Notes: generated by a model from the letters alone, not told the origin. A stretch of 64,000 bases of DNA from an uncultured Christensenella sp. (GCA_905203015.1 CAJKUC010000003.1:1-64000); one strand, 5' to 3'; shown: positions 41,921 to 50,798, counted from the stretch's first letter. A program made the numbers and translations.

Positions 41921-42107
41921 TCTTTCGCGCCGCGCTTTGCCGCCGCTCCGCTCTTTTTTCTGGCTGCGACACGGCGGACAATGAGGCAAAAGCGATAAAA
42001 TTTTTCGGGAAACGTCGCCGAAATCGGGTAAAAAGCCTGTAAAGATCGAAAAAAATACGAAAAAAGATGAAAACAAAATAAAACTTCCCGAAATTCCGTA
42101 AAACCGC
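41921..42107. other. Non-coding gap before the cyclophilin-like gene
   Basis: This part of a 322-base gap shows no convincing reading frame or terminator. The promoter of the next gene starts at 42108. Confidence 0.5.
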
Positions 42108-42137
42108 TTGACAGAGCGGGGCGGGAAAGTTTAAAAT
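42108..42137 (+). promoter_or_regulatory. Promoter of the cyclophilin-like lipoprotein gene
   Basis: TTGACA at 42108-42113 and TAAAAT at 42132-42137 with an 18-base spacer. Confidence 0.65.
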
Positions 42138-42242
42138 AAAAGCGCATACGGCGTAAAGAGAATAAAAAACGCAGAAAAAACGAAAAAAGGAACGTTTTGT
42201 TTTTTTACCCGCCGCGCACTCTTCGTTAAGGAGAAGATTACA

Positions 42243-43085
42243 GTGAAAAAGAGTTTATTGAAAAAAATCGCCTGCTGCGCCTGCGCGGCAACGGCTTCCG
42301 TTGTATCCCTCGCTACGTTCGCTTCCTGCGAAACGTCTTATCCAAAAGCGGAAATCAAGGTGTCTTTCGAGGGGGAGACGTATACGCTCACTTACGAACT
42401 TGCGCGTAAACTCGCACCTTCCACGGTCCGTCATTTCATCGAACTTGCCGATAACGGTTTTTACGACGGGCTTTGCGTGCACGATTACAGCACGTCCAAA
42501 TGGATCACGGGCGGCTATAAGCAAGGCGAAGACGGGGCGCTCGAAGAGATCAAATACTTCGATATAGTGCAGTCCTACAAACTCACGCCCACCGTATGGT
42601 TCGATAAAGAAGGAAAAACGCCTACGTATACGGTATACGGCGAATTTTCCAAAAACGATTACGTCGTCACCTCGGGCGCGTGGAAACAGACGCTCGGCTC
42701 GATCTCCATGTATTACACCGATAAATCGAGCATCGACGATAAAGTGTATGTAGAACGTTACGACGGCGGCGGGAAGAGTTATAAATCGTACGAATACAAC
42801 AGCGCGACGTCGCTCTTCTATTTCTACGCTTCCGATTCCGAAGTCTCTACGGAAAAATATTGCACGTTCGGCAGGCTCGACGAAGACGGTACGGCGGAAT
42901 TTAAAAAACTTACCTCCGCCATTGCCGATTACACGTCCGATCTCGGCGACGACGGTTTCACCGAAAAGAGATCCGTTTCCGCGAACACCGGGGACAGATG
43001 GGCGGAAACCCCTTACTCCTCGATTTCCGTAAACGTGCCGAAATCTCCTATCGTGATCGAATCGGTGAAAATCACGAAATATTGA
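42243..43085 (+). CDS. Cyclophilin-like lipoprotein, catalytic Arg not conserved
   Basis: A 280-residue exported lipoprotein. A signal peptide ends in the lipobox TFASC with Cys29 as lipid anchor. The following region has the cyclophilin pattern KLAPSTVRHFIELADNGFYD and a GG pair in WITGGY. The catalytic FHR of peptidyl-prolyl isomerases is VHD here, so Arg is replaced and activity is doubtful. The C-terminal 150 residues contain many Tyr and Ser and no clear domain. The start is GTG, with AAGGAG 9 bases before. It is monocistronic with its own promoter and terminator. Confidence 0.78.
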   Translation: MKKSLLKKIACCACAATASVVSLATFASCETSYPKAEIKVSFEGETYTLTYELARKLAPSTVRHFIELADNGFYDGLCVHDYSTSKWITGGYKQGEDGALEEIKYFDIVQSYKLTPTVWFDKEGKTPTYTVYGEFSKNDYVVTSGAWKQTLGSISMYYTDKSSIDDKVYVERYDGGGKSYKSYEYNSATSLFYFYASDSEVSTEKYCTFGRLDEDGTAEFKKLTSAIADYTSDLGDDGFTEKRSVSANTGDRWAETPYSSISVNVPKSPIVIESVKITKY

Positions 43086-43129
43086 TTTTTTTCCGCTTTG
43101 CGGCGGGGAAAAACAGAATAGAAAATAAA

Positions 43130-43162
43130 AAAACGAGTCCGTTATTTTTTCGGGCTCGTTTT
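43130..43162 (+). terminator. Intrinsic terminator after the cyclophilin-like gene
   Basis: AAAACGAGTCCG pairs with CGGGCTCGTTTT (one T-G pair) around a T-rich loop. Confidence 0.75.
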
Positions 43163-43262
43163 CGTTTGCTCTTTTTCGCGGAAAACGGCAGGGCTTTTTG
43201 CGAACACCGTTTCGGAAAAATGTATTTTTTTTCGGATAATTTTACTTTTTTCAAAAAAACGC

Positions 43263-43291
43263 TTGCCAAAATCATGAAAATATGTTATATT
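43263..43291 (+). promoter_or_regulatory. Promoter of the tetR-lipoprotein operon
   Basis: TTGCCA at 43263-43268 and TATATT at 43286-43291 with a 17-base spacer. The -10 element overlaps the operator. Confidence 0.7.
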
Positions 43292-43320
43292 TGAGTCGCA
43301 ATCTGGTTTGCAACTCAAAT
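43289..43320. promoter_or_regulatory. TetR-type operator
   Basis: ATTTGAGTCGCAA at 43289-43301 and TTGCAACTCAAAT at 43308-43320 are complementary at 12 of 13 positions, with a 6-base centre. Size and position across the -10 and start point fit autorepression by the TetR protein encoded directly downstream. Confidence 0.78.
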
Positions 43321-43395
43321 AATATAGAATATACGCCGCGAAACGAACGGCGAAGCGGAAAATAACGAAAAGCAAAATAATGCAGGGGAAAGAGC

Positions 43396-44106
43396 ATGAT
43401 TTCGAGAGAGCGGGTGAAAGATCCGAAGAGAAGAATTTTAATGGTGTGCGTGCAGATGTTTATCGAAAAGGGATTCAGATCCACCACGATGCTCGATATT
43501 ATCCGCGAAGCCGACGTATCGTCGGGCACTTTCCAAAATATTTTCCGTACGAAAGACGGCGTGCTTTCCGAATTGACGGAATTTATGTTTTCCAATCAGT
43601 TCGCCGTAGCGCGAAGCCTCGGCGGAGGAAACCTCTCTCCCGTTTCCGTTTATGCCGTGGAAACGGCGATCCAACTTGCCATCACGGAAATGAACGAACA
43701 TCTTCGCGAAATCTATATCGAAGCATACACAAAGTCCGATCTTGCGGAATATATATATCAGAAGACGTCCGACGAACTTTTCCGTATTTTCGGCAGATAT
43801 AATCCGCAGTGGACGGAGAGCGATTTTTACGAAAGCGAAATCGGTACGGCGGGGATGATGCGGGCGTTTATGGCGCACCCTTGCGATAAATATTTCACTC
43901 TGAAAAAAAAGGCAATCAAACTTGCCGCAATGGCTTTCGCCGTATATAATGTGCCCGAAGAGGCGCAGCGTGAGGCGTTCGGCATTCTTTCCGCCATGAA
44001 TATAGAAGAAACGGCGACGGCAGTGATGAAAAAATTATTTTCCGCGCTGGAAATGACGTTTGATTTCAGATTCGCCGGCGATCGTAAACAAAACGATATA
44101 ACGTAA
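43396..44106 (+). CDS. TetR family transcriptional regulator
   Basis: A 236-residue regulator. The N-terminal HTH reads KRRILMVCVQMFIEKGFRST, then TMLDIIREADVSSGTFQNIF and RTKDGVLSELTEFMF. The C-terminal ligand domain is helical, divergent and slightly long for the family. GGGGAAAGAG precedes the ATG. It lies 75 bases behind a strong inverted repeat and 18 bases before a lipoprotein gene, so it probably regulates this two-gene operon. Confidence 0.92.
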   Translation: MISRERVKDPKRRILMVCVQMFIEKGFRSTTMLDIIREADVSSGTFQNIFRTKDGVLSELTEFMFSNQFAVARSLGGGNLSPVSVYAVETAIQLAITEMNEHLREIYIEAYTKSDLAEYIYQKTSDELFRIFGRYNPQWTESDFYESEIGTAGMMRAFMAHPCDKYFTLKKKAIKLAAMAFAVYNVPEEAQREAFGILSAMNIEETATAVMKKLFSALEMTFDFRFAGDRKQNDIT

Positions 44107-44124
44107 ACGAGGAGAAATAAGGAT

Positions 44125-45822
44125 ATGAAGAAAAAAAGAGGTTGGATCATTGCGTCGTTCGCGCTTTTAATCGCTTCGTTGCTTTGCGCCTGCGGAAAGC
44201 ACGAAGCAGACGGAACGTGGCAGTTTGACGAAACGTATCATTGGCAGAATTGCGAAAAAAGCGACGGGCATACATACGAAAAATCGGCGCACGAATACGC
44301 GGCGAACGGCGCAAACAAAAAATGCGCCGTATGCGGAAAAGAAGTCGATTACACGGAAGAAGAAAACGCGCTTTATTGGATCGAAGGCAGAGACGGTACG
44401 ATCGGCTATGCGGGGATATATACGATCGATTTCACGGAAGAGACGATCGGAAAAGACGGTGAAAAAGAAAAAAACGCCACGCGCGAATCGTGGGGAATGA
44501 ACGGCAAATATTTTTATATGCGCGATCGGTACGTTGCGGCTGCGGGGGAGGAATATGTATCCGACGGCGGAAAAACGTGCGTGCTGAAATCCGTCCTCGA
44601 CGGCGGCGCGAGGCGAACGAAATATTTTCAGTCGGAAACTGATGAAAACGGAGAAACGCAAAAGGCGGGTTCGTACGTCAGCCCGTCGTATATAGATGAA
44701 GAAGATTTGGATTATCCGCCCGATAAACAGATCGAAGATTACGGAATCGAAGAGGGAAAAGATCGCGTCGGGCTGATTTCGGGCATAGAAAAAGCGCTGG
44801 AAGAAGAGGGGATCGAAGCCCCCGCAATCACGTTCACCCGCAATCCGGATCATTCCGTTACGCTGAAAATTTCCTGTTTTTACGAAACGGAGGAAACCGA
44901 CGACGATACCGGGGAATCGTATAACGTTGCCTCGTATATCGATTTGTATCTCATCGCCAAAGACGGAAAGATCGTGGGGATAACCGACGATTTTCGCGAC
45001 GAAGCGAAATACGAAGATTCCGCAAAGAATTTTACGGAAAAATACACAAGAACCAAGAAAATATCTTATGAATTTGCGCAAAGCGAATACGATTCGATCG
45101 ATATTTCCACCGACGTCACGCCGAATATGTATTACGCCGCCGTGTCGGTCAGAGTGGAAAATTACGATCGGTATTTTATCTATACAGATTCGCTTGTCGG
45201 CGAAACGGTGACGAGGCAGACTCTTATCGATTACATAAACGCGGCGACCGTATATTTTCTGATCGGAAACGACGAAAACGAACAACTGTTTGAATTGTAC
45301 GCCGACGAGGCTATGACGATTCCGTTCACAAGCCTCGCGCTCGAAAAAGAGGAGTACGAAGTATATTTTAAATTCGTTCTTCCCGAAGATAAGGCGATCG
45401 TGCTCGCCGTTTTCAAAGAGGAACGCGAAGATAAAATCGTTGATATATTGCGGCTTGCATACGTATGGGATGTGGGCGAACGATTCTATCCGCGGGAACG
45501 TTTCAGAAATTATATCGTGCTTTCCGCCGACGGCAAAGAAGTGACGGATTGTTCTTCTTTCGTCTGCGAAGAAAACCGGGTGTATGCGGTGACGTACGAC
45601 GGAAAGTATTACGAAAATCCTCCCGAAGTAAATCACGGCGCGCTCGAAGAATGGTCGTACGACGAAAATGCCCATTGGCACGGTTGCTCCGAATGTCCGA
45701 ATCATCATTACGATTGGGAAATTCATTTGTTTGAGGAAAAAGACGGGCAATCGGTTTGCTCCGTGTGCAAAGCCGTTAAAAAAACGACGCCCGCCGAAAC
45801 CTCGGGCGAGATTTCCGGCTGA
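44125..45822 (+). CDS. Large lipoprotein with duplicated Cys/His-rich end modules
   Basis: A 565-residue exported lipoprotein with Cys23 after SLLCAC as lipid anchor. Residues 32-73 read WQFDETYHWQNCEKSDGH followed by KKCAVCGKE. Residues 510-553 read WSYDENAHWHGCSECPNHH followed by SVCSVCKAV. Both modules share W, DE, HW, C, H and CxVC positions and look like small metal-binding folds. Such modules occur in repeat-containing surface proteins of gut Firmicutes, with unknown role. The 430 residues between are acidic and Tyr-rich and I recognise no family. GAGGAGAAATAAGG precedes the ATG. It is cotranscribed with tetR. Confidence 0.75.
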   Translation: MKKKRGWIIASFALLIASLLCACGKHEADGTWQFDETYHWQNCEKSDGHTYEKSAHEYAANGANKKCAVCGKEVDYTEEENALYWIEGRDGTIGYAGIYTIDFTEETIGKDGEKEKNATRESWGMNGKYFYMRDRYVAAAGEEYVSDGGKTCVLKSVLDGGARRTKYFQSETDENGETQKAGSYVSPSYIDEEDLDYPPDKQIEDYGIEEGKDRVGLISGIEKALEEEGIEAPAITFTRNPDHSVTLKISCFYETEETDDDTGESYNVASYIDLYLIAKDGKIVGITDDFRDEAKYEDSAKNFTEKYTRTKKISYEFAQSEYDSIDISTDVTPNMYYAAVSVRVENYDRYFIYTDSLVGETVTRQTLIDYINAATVYFLIGNDENEQLFELYADEAMTIPFTSLALEKEEYEVYFKFVLPEDKAIVLAVFKEEREDKIVDILRLAYVWDVGERFYPRERFRNYIVLSADGKEVTDCSSFVCEENRVYAVTYDGKYYENPPEVNHGALEEWSYDENAHWHGCSECPNHHYDWEIHLFEEKDGQSVCSVCKAVKKTTPAETSGEISG

Positions 45823-45848
45823 AAATACTCCGGAATAGTCCTATTGCG

Positions 45849-45887
45849 AAAAATCCGTTGAAGGCATATGCCCGCAACGGATTTTTT
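45849..45887. terminator. Terminator between two convergent genes
   Basis: AAAAATCCGTTG pairs with CAACGGATTTTT over 12 bases; the loop holds the palindrome GGCATATGCC. A and T runs on both sides allow bidirectional use. Confidence 0.88.
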
Positions 45888-45935
45888 GCGTTAAAGTGCG
45901 TCGGAACGATCGTTTTTACGTATTTCGCGCACAGA

Positions 45936-46883
45936 TTACGTCTTTTTCAGATCGCATATTCTGCCGTTATCGTATTCGGCGCGGAAATAGTCCGCTTCAA
46001 ATACGCGTTCGCCTTTTTTTCTCAATACGCCGCATTCGTTTTCGTCGTCACAGGGAAAAACGTAAGAAATATCGCCTAAAAACGCGGATAATTCTTCTTT
46101 TTTGTCCGTGAGGTCTTTCGCCAGAAAATCGGTTACGTCGAGGCCGAGGCGGTATCTTTCAAAGAAATCGTACGCCTCGTGCGCGCTTGCCTTTCCGCCC
46201 GTCGCCGTCCGTCCTATGAGGTAACAATCGTCTTCCGTCACGGCCCATTCGTCGTGCAAAAGCGGTTTGTCGCCCGCTTCCGCTCCGCCCGCGCCCTGTC
46301 CGTCCGTTTGTTTGCCGAAACAAGGCAATGCCGCGCCCGAACGGAAAGGTGAGATCGTATGTAACGTGCCTTTCTCCGCGCGATACGAAAGAATTTCTCC
46401 GTCGAAAAGTTTTTTCCCCGAGGCGTTGAAAATGCACAGAGCGTTGTTTCCCTCGATAAAAAACAATCCGTCGCGCTTTTTAATCGTCGCATGTTCGTAG
46501 TAATGAGCCAAAGGCGCTACGCTGAAGCCTTTTGCGGTTTCCAGCGAAACGTGCAACCCGCCCTGAAAGTATACGGTGATCAGATCGGAAACGAAACGTT
46601 CCTGCGCCGTAATGCGTACTTCCGATGATCTCGGCGGAAAATCCCGCGCGTATAACGCCGCGCCGTCGCGCAAAAGATACGCTTCCACGCCTTCCGGCGG
46701 GGAAAAGAACAGCCGATCGTTTAAAAAAACGCCGAGAGGTAATGCGTTCTGCGGGGAAAAACAGGCAAAAAGGTTGTCTTTCAGCGATATTTCGGCAAAC
46801 CGCTCGAAATCGTCGGTGATACCGAAGTATTCTCCGCCGATCGTCAGTGCGCAGGGTACGGAAGACAAAAAGCGTATTTTCAT
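45936..46883 (-). CDS. Hypothetical protein, 315 residues, family not recognised
   Basis: The frame starts MKIRFLSSVPCALTIGGEYFG and shows alternating hydrophobic and polar residues typical of beta-sheet-rich proteins: LTIGGEY, LPLGVFLNDRLFF, GLHVSLETAKGFS, LFFIEGNNALCIFN. The C-terminal quarter has a helical part with ERYRLGLDVTDFLAKDL. There is no signal peptide or membrane helix, so it should be cytoplasmic. AGAGGA lies 11 bases before the ATG. Codon use is like its neighbours, which favours a real gene. It is convergent with the lipoprotein gene and divergent from the Myb-like gene; I cannot offer a function. Confidence 0.7.
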   Translation of the reverse strand: MKIRFLSSVPCALTIGGEYFGITDDFERFAEISLKDNLFACFSPQNALPLGVFLNDRLFFSPPEGVEAYLLRDGAALYARDFPPRSSEVRITAQERFVSDLITVYFQGGLHVSLETAKGFSVAPLAHYYEHATIKKRDGLFFIEGNNALCIFNASGKKLFDGEILSYRAEKGTLHTISPFRSGAALPCFGKQTDGQGAGGAEAGDKPLLHDEWAVTEDDCYLIGRTATGGKASAHEAYDFFERYRLGLDVTDFLAKDLTDKKEELSAFLGDISYVFPCDDENECGVLRKKGERVFEADYFRAEYDNGRICDLKKT

Positions 46884-46995
46884 AGATATTTCATTCCTCT
46901 CGTTATTTTATTCGTTTTTTCGCTCTGAATATGTATAAAAAAGAAAAAATAGGTTAATAATTCTCCCGCACAAGGAAAAGGAAAGGAGGACGGCT

Positions 46996-47718
46996 ATGAA
47001 CGCACCGAAAATAAACGGTTATACGGAAGAAGAAGCGAAAAATCTGGTGGAATATATCTGGAACGGAAAAAAGGCGGGAAAAACGCTCACGTATCTTTTC
47101 AGAACGTACGGCGAAAAGCACGGCAGAGCGAAGGGCAGCGTGCGCAATTATTATTACGCGCTGATGAGAAACCCGAAAGGAGACGAACGCGTGGCGAAAC
47201 TGCTGAACGGAAAAAATCTTTCTGTGGAAAAAATCCGCGAATTTACCGATGAGGAAACGCACGAAGCGTTAAAAAGTATTCTCACGGAAAAAAGCAAGGG
47301 CATTTCCGTTCGTCGCGCTATTCTGAATATCGCGGGCGACGACAATAAAAAGATGCTTCGCCTGCAGAATAAATACAGAAATATTCTGAAAAAAGAACCC
47401 GAAAAAATCCGCGAAACGGAAAGGGAACTCGGCTTGCCCGTATCCCGCGAGGCGAAAAACAAAGCGTGCGCGCAAGGTAAAAAAAGCGGGGACAAAAACG
47501 TACGGCAACCATCGCTGAAAAGCGGAACTTCTTCGGGCGCAGACCGCCGTGCGGGAAGAGCAACGCCCGAAACGCTTCGCTGCGAATTTTTGAAACGCCG
47601 CCTCGAACAGGAAATCAATTCTCTTTACGAGCGCATCGCGGGCGCGCTGAAAGAAGAAAACGCGCGATTGAAAGCGGAAAACGACGCGTTGAAACTTCGC
47701 CTTGAAAAAAGATACTGA
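46996..47718 (+). CDS. Putative DNA-binding protein with two Myb/SANT-like repeats and a coiled coil
   Basis: A 240-residue basic protein. Residues 8-58 (GYTEEEAKNLVEYIWNGKKA to VRNYYYALM) and about 80-131 (EFTDEETHEALKSIL to LQNKYRNIL) each look like a three-helix Myb/SANT unit. A Lys/Ser-rich linker follows. The C-terminus LKEENARLKAENDALKLRLE is a leucine-heptad coiled coil. The layout recalls the prespore regulator RsfA of Bacillus, but sequence identity is not obvious to me. AAAGGAGG is directly before the ATG. No sporulation promoter could be supported. Confidence 0.65.
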   Translation: MNAPKINGYTEEEAKNLVEYIWNGKKAGKTLTYLFRTYGEKHGRAKGSVRNYYYALMRNPKGDERVAKLLNGKNLSVEKIREFTDEETHEALKSILTEKSKGISVRRAILNIAGDDNKKMLRLQNKYRNILKKEPEKIRETERELGLPVSREAKNKACAQGKKSGDKNVRQPSLKSGTSSGADRRAGRATPETLRCEFLKRRLEQEINSLYERIAGALKEENARLKAENDALKLRLEKRY

Positions 47719-47906
47719 AAAACCCGCGCTTGGAAAAGGGCGCAGCATTGCCGCGGGGAGTTTAAACGGAAGCATAGCCGATGCGAAAACACCCTCGTCG
47801 ATCGATTTTTCGTCGTTATTTTCCGTTTTTCGCGGAAAATAAAACGGGTAAACGTATGAAAAATAGGTGAAATAAAAAAAATCTCCCCGCCGAGCGGGTA
47901 AATTGC

Positions 47907-47935
47907 TTGCCAAAAACCGTAAAAAAAGGTATCAT
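47907..47935 (+). promoter_or_regulatory. Promoter of yajC
   Basis: TTGCCA at 47907-47912 and TATCAT at 47930-47935, 17-base spacer, 50 bases before the start codon. Confidence 0.65.
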
Positions 47936-47984
47936 ATAGAAGTAGTTTAAAAATAAAGCGGTTTTTCAAGGAGAATACGGATTT

Positions 47985-48416
47985 ATGTTACAGAATTTAA
48001 TGGCAAATTCCAATATCGGCTCGATTGTATTCATCGTTCTGATCGTTGCGGCTTTCGTTGCGATGATGATATTTAATTCCCGCAGCACGAAAAAACGTCA
48101 GCAGGAAAGTCAGAAAATGCTCGACGCGATCAAGCCGGGCAATAAAGTGAAGACGATCGGCGGCATTTGCGGCGTGGTAGTGGAAGTGAACGCGGAAGAA
48201 AACACTTTCGTTCTCGAAACGGGCACGGAAGCCAGCGGCAAATCGTATATCAAATTCGATAAGCAGGCGGTATATCAGACGGATGCCGTAGCGGAAGACG
48301 CGAAGAAAGCGAAAGAAGCGAAACAAGAAGAAAAATCGGAAGAACCCGCCGAAACGAAAGAAGATGCGAAATCGGAAGAGCCCGCTTCTTCGGAAGAAAA
48401 GAAAGACGAAGAATAA
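47985..48416 (+). CDS. yajC: Preprotein translocase subunit YajC
   Basis: A 143-residue protein with one N-terminal membrane helix, SIVFIVLIVAAFVAMMIF, followed by NSRSTKKRQQESQKMLDAIK and the conserved GNKVKTIGGICGVVVEV. This matches the YajC family, a companion of SecDF. The last 50 residues are an Asp/Glu/Lys/Ala-rich tail longer than in E. coli YajC. AAGGAG lies before the ATG; the next in-frame ATG at 48000 is possible. secD and secF lie downstream, after a TIGR04086 gene. Confidence 0.92.
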   Translation: MLQNLMANSNIGSIVFIVLIVAAFVAMMIFNSRSTKKRQQESQKMLDAIKPGNKVKTIGGICGVVVEVNAEENTFVLETGTEASGKSYIKFDKQAVYQTDAVAEDAKKAKEAKQEEKSEEPAETKEDAKSEEPASSEEKKDEE

Positions 48417-48463
48417 GATCGTCTCCGTTTTTAAAGAACGGCATTATAAAACAGACGGAAAGG

Positions 48464-48498
48464 CGCGTCGCTTGAAAAAAAGCGGCGCGTTTTTTTTC
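48464..48498 (+). terminator. Intrinsic terminator after yajC
   Basis: CGCGTCGCTT pairs with AAGCGGCGCG (one T-G pair), followed by eight T. Confidence 0.85.
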
Positions 48499-48680
48499 GT
48501 GCCGTTTTGTCGCACTATCCGCGCGTTTTTGTATGCCTTCCTGCGTTACCCTGCCTTTTCGCCGAACGAAAAGCATAACGAAGCCGCGGCGGAAAATCAA
48601 GAAAAGAAGTTCTGATACGCCCGCCGCGCGAATAAGATAAAAAAGACGATAAAAAGATAAATCGGGAGGGCAGGGCGAAT

Positions 48681-49061
48681 ATGTCGAAAGAGGGATTATC
48701 CGAAAACTTTTTTTTCCAGACGCTGAAAGCGGCTGTGATCGCCACGGCTTTTTGCGTGGCGTTTGCCGCAATCACGGCTGCGGTGTCGGGGTTTGTGTTT
48801 TTGTCTGCCGCGGCGGTGAAGATCGTCGGGGCGGCGGCGAAAGTCGTTTCGCTCGCGCTGGGCGCATTGCTTTCGTTCCGCGGCGGAAAATGCTGGCTGA
48901 AAGGGCTCGCGGCGGGGGTACTTTTTGCCATGCTCACCGCGTTTTTGTTTTCCGCGATTTCGCGGTCGGCTCTCTCCGTCCGTATTTTCATCGATCTCGC
49001 GCTTGGGGCGGCGGAAGGTCTGCTTTCCGGCGTTCTCGTCTCGGTGCTTCGCCCCGTTTGA
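48681..49061 (+). CDS. TIGR04086 family membrane protein
   Basis: A 126-residue protein with four hydrophobic helices. LKAAVIATAFCVAFAAITAA, GAAAKVVSLALGALLSFRGG and FIDLALGAAEGLLSGVLVSV fit the small TIGR04086 (YrzE-like) family of Firmicutes, which is often encoded beside yajC. The function is unknown. GGGAGG precedes the ATG by about 10 bases. A separate terminator follows before secD. Confidence 0.8.
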   Translation: MSKEGLSENFFFQTLKAAVIATAFCVAFAAITAAVSGFVFLSAAAVKIVGAAAKVVSLALGALLSFRGGKCWLKGLAAGVLFAMLTAFLFSAISRSALSVRIFIDLALGAAEGLLSGVLVSVLRPV

Positions 49062-49162
49062 AACGTAAGGCGGCTTGAGCGGAAACGCGCCGCTTTGTAA
49101 AAGTCTTGTAAAATCCTCCATGCGAAACGCGGCAATTCAAAACGATCTTCCCGAAAAAACGT

Positions 49163-49192
49163 AAAAATACCCTGCGAAAGGGTATTTTTTTC
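49163..49192 (+). terminator. Intrinsic terminator after the TIGR04086 gene
   Basis: AAATACCCT pairs with AGGGTATTT with a short loop, then a T run. Confidence 0.85.
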
Positions 49193-49223
49193 GCTTTTTT
49201 TCTCGTAAGCCCCGCGATACTAC

Positions 49224-49253
49224 TTGACGGACAAGCCGGAAATGAAGTATAAT
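49224..49253 (+). promoter_or_regulatory. Promoter of secD-secF
   Basis: TTGACG at 49224-49229 and TATAAT at 49248-49253, 18-base spacer. Confidence 0.7.
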
Positions 49254-49313
49254 AAATAAGTATCAGTGTAATATCGGGCTTTGCGCCCGGCACAATTTTC
49301 AGGAGGCTTTACA

Positions 49314-50798
49314 ATGGGCAAAAAGAAATCGGTGGTACTGCTTACTTTAATTACCATCGTGATCGTCGTATTGTGCGCCCTTGCGGTAGTTCCTTCGTTT
49401 CATCTTTCCGTATTCAGGGAAGATTCCGTGAAAACGTGGAATCCCGTGGTGTCGCTGTACGATCTGGATGAAGATCTCGGCGGCGGGTATGTCGCGCGGT
49501 TTTATCCCAAGGGGATAATCTCCGGGGCGGAGTATGAAAGCGATCTGCTCGATTATGCGGACGATGCCGACGCGCTCGAAGAGTATAAAAATTCTTACGC
49601 CGCGTTCAACGGGTTGTATCTTTCCACCGATCCCGACGACGGTATTTTAACGAAAAACGACGGCGCGACGTACGAAGTTACGGAAGCGTTCAAAAAGTGG
49701 ATCGACGAAACCGTTACGCTCGTTTCCGACAGATTCGCGCGGATGGGGTATTCTTCGCTGAACGTATCCGTGATCGACGGCTATGCGCTGGAAGTGAAAA
49801 TTCCCGCGTCGTCTTCTTCGGTGTCTTCGTCCGCGATGCAGGCGCTCTCTTATACGGGAAGCCTTTCCGTTTCCGACGACTCGAATACTTATCCTTCCAA
49901 AACGGAACAAGCCACGGATTATTTCAGATCGTTTAAACTGAAAACGTCCGGCAACAGCGCTTATATTCAGATCAAAGCCACCGATCTCGGCTCCGAAAAA
50001 CTCGCCGCGTTCAAGGAAAATTCTTCTTCTTCCACGGTGTCTTTCAAAATCGGCGACAATACGCTGATTTCGCCGCAGGGTTCGTACCTCGAAAATCTTT
50101 CGGGCAATACGTGGGCGATCGGCGTTACGTCGAAAGATTCGGGCAAAGTGCTCGCGATCGCGCTCGATTCCGCGCTTCATTCTTCGCTCGGCGACAGCGG
50201 CTTTGCGCTTGACAGCGAAAAATCGGAAATCGGCACCTACGAAGCGGTGTACGGAAAGGACGGGAAAACGCTTCTCTACGTAGCGGCGCTGATCGCGCTT
50301 GCGATCGCCGTTGTGCTGCCTCTGTTCCTCTATAAGGGCTACGGCGTGGCGATGGCATACGGCACGATGACGTATTTCGTGATCGTCGCGTTCCTGTACG
50401 CGTACGTTACGAACGCCGTGTTTGAAATTTCCGTCGGCTCGGCAATCGCGTTTATCGCGGGGCTTGCGCTGATCTTTGCTCTTAATTCCCGCGTGTATGC
50501 GAAAATCAAAGAAGAAGTTTCGCTCGGCAAAACGGTGGATTCTTCCGTGAAGAATGCGTTTAGAAAGACGCTTCTTCCCGCGGTGGACGCATGCGTTGCG
50601 GCGGTACTTTCCTCGATTGCGTTTTTAATCGGCGGGGCGGGCTTGCAGATTGTGGCGGCGCAGTGCCTGATCTGCTTTGCGGCGGCTTCTTTCGTGTGCT
50701 TGATTTGGACGCGCGTTTTAAACTGCATGCTTGTTTCCGCGGCAAAGGACAAATATGCCTTCTATCGCTTGAAGAGGGAGGATGACGACGATGAATAA
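49314..50798 (+). CDS. secD: Divergent protein translocase subunit SecD
   Basis: A 494-residue membrane protein with one N-terminal helix, a large external part of about 320 residues, and five C-terminal helices. The external domain starts DLDEDLGGGYVARF, a weakened form of the SecD LDLxGG motif. The C-terminal part reads IAGLALIFALNSRVYAKIKE and AVDACVAAVLSSIAFLIG, which lines up with SecD TM4 and TM5. In my alignment the VDAN Asp that is essential for proton-driven export is Ala. AGGAGG lies before ATG 49314. SecD with SecF uses the proton gradient to assist late secretion; whether this one does is open. Confidence 0.82.
   Translation: MGKKKSVVLLTLITIVIVVLCALAVVPSFHLSVFREDSVKTWNPVVSLYDLDEDLGGGYVARFYPKGIISGAEYESDLLDYADDADALEEYKNSYAAFNGLYLSTDPDDGILTKNDGATYEVTEAFKKWIDETVTLVSDRFARMGYSSLNVSVIDGYALEVKIPASSSSVSSSAMQALSYTGSLSVSDDSNTYPSKTEQATDYFRSFKLKTSGNSAYIQIKATDLGSEKLAAFKENSSSSTVSFKIGDNTLISPQGSYLENLSGNTWAIGVTSKDSGKVLAIALDSALHSSLGDSGFALDSEKSEIGTYEAVYGKDGKTLLYVAALIALAIAVVLPLFLYKGYGVAMAYGTMTYFVIVAFLYAYVTNAVFEISVGSAIAFIAGLALIFALNSRVYAKIKEEVSLGKTVDSSVKNAFRKTLLPAVDACVAAVLSSIAFLIGGAGLQIVAAQCLICFAAASFVCLIWTRVLNCMLVSAAKDKYAFYRLKREDDDDE

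Noticed and set aside
46931..46961. A sporulation (SigF/SigG-type) promoter before the Myb-like gene
   Set aside because: GTATA and GGTTAATAAT look suggestive, but spacing is 14 bases and two key -10 positions do not fit, so it is not listed.
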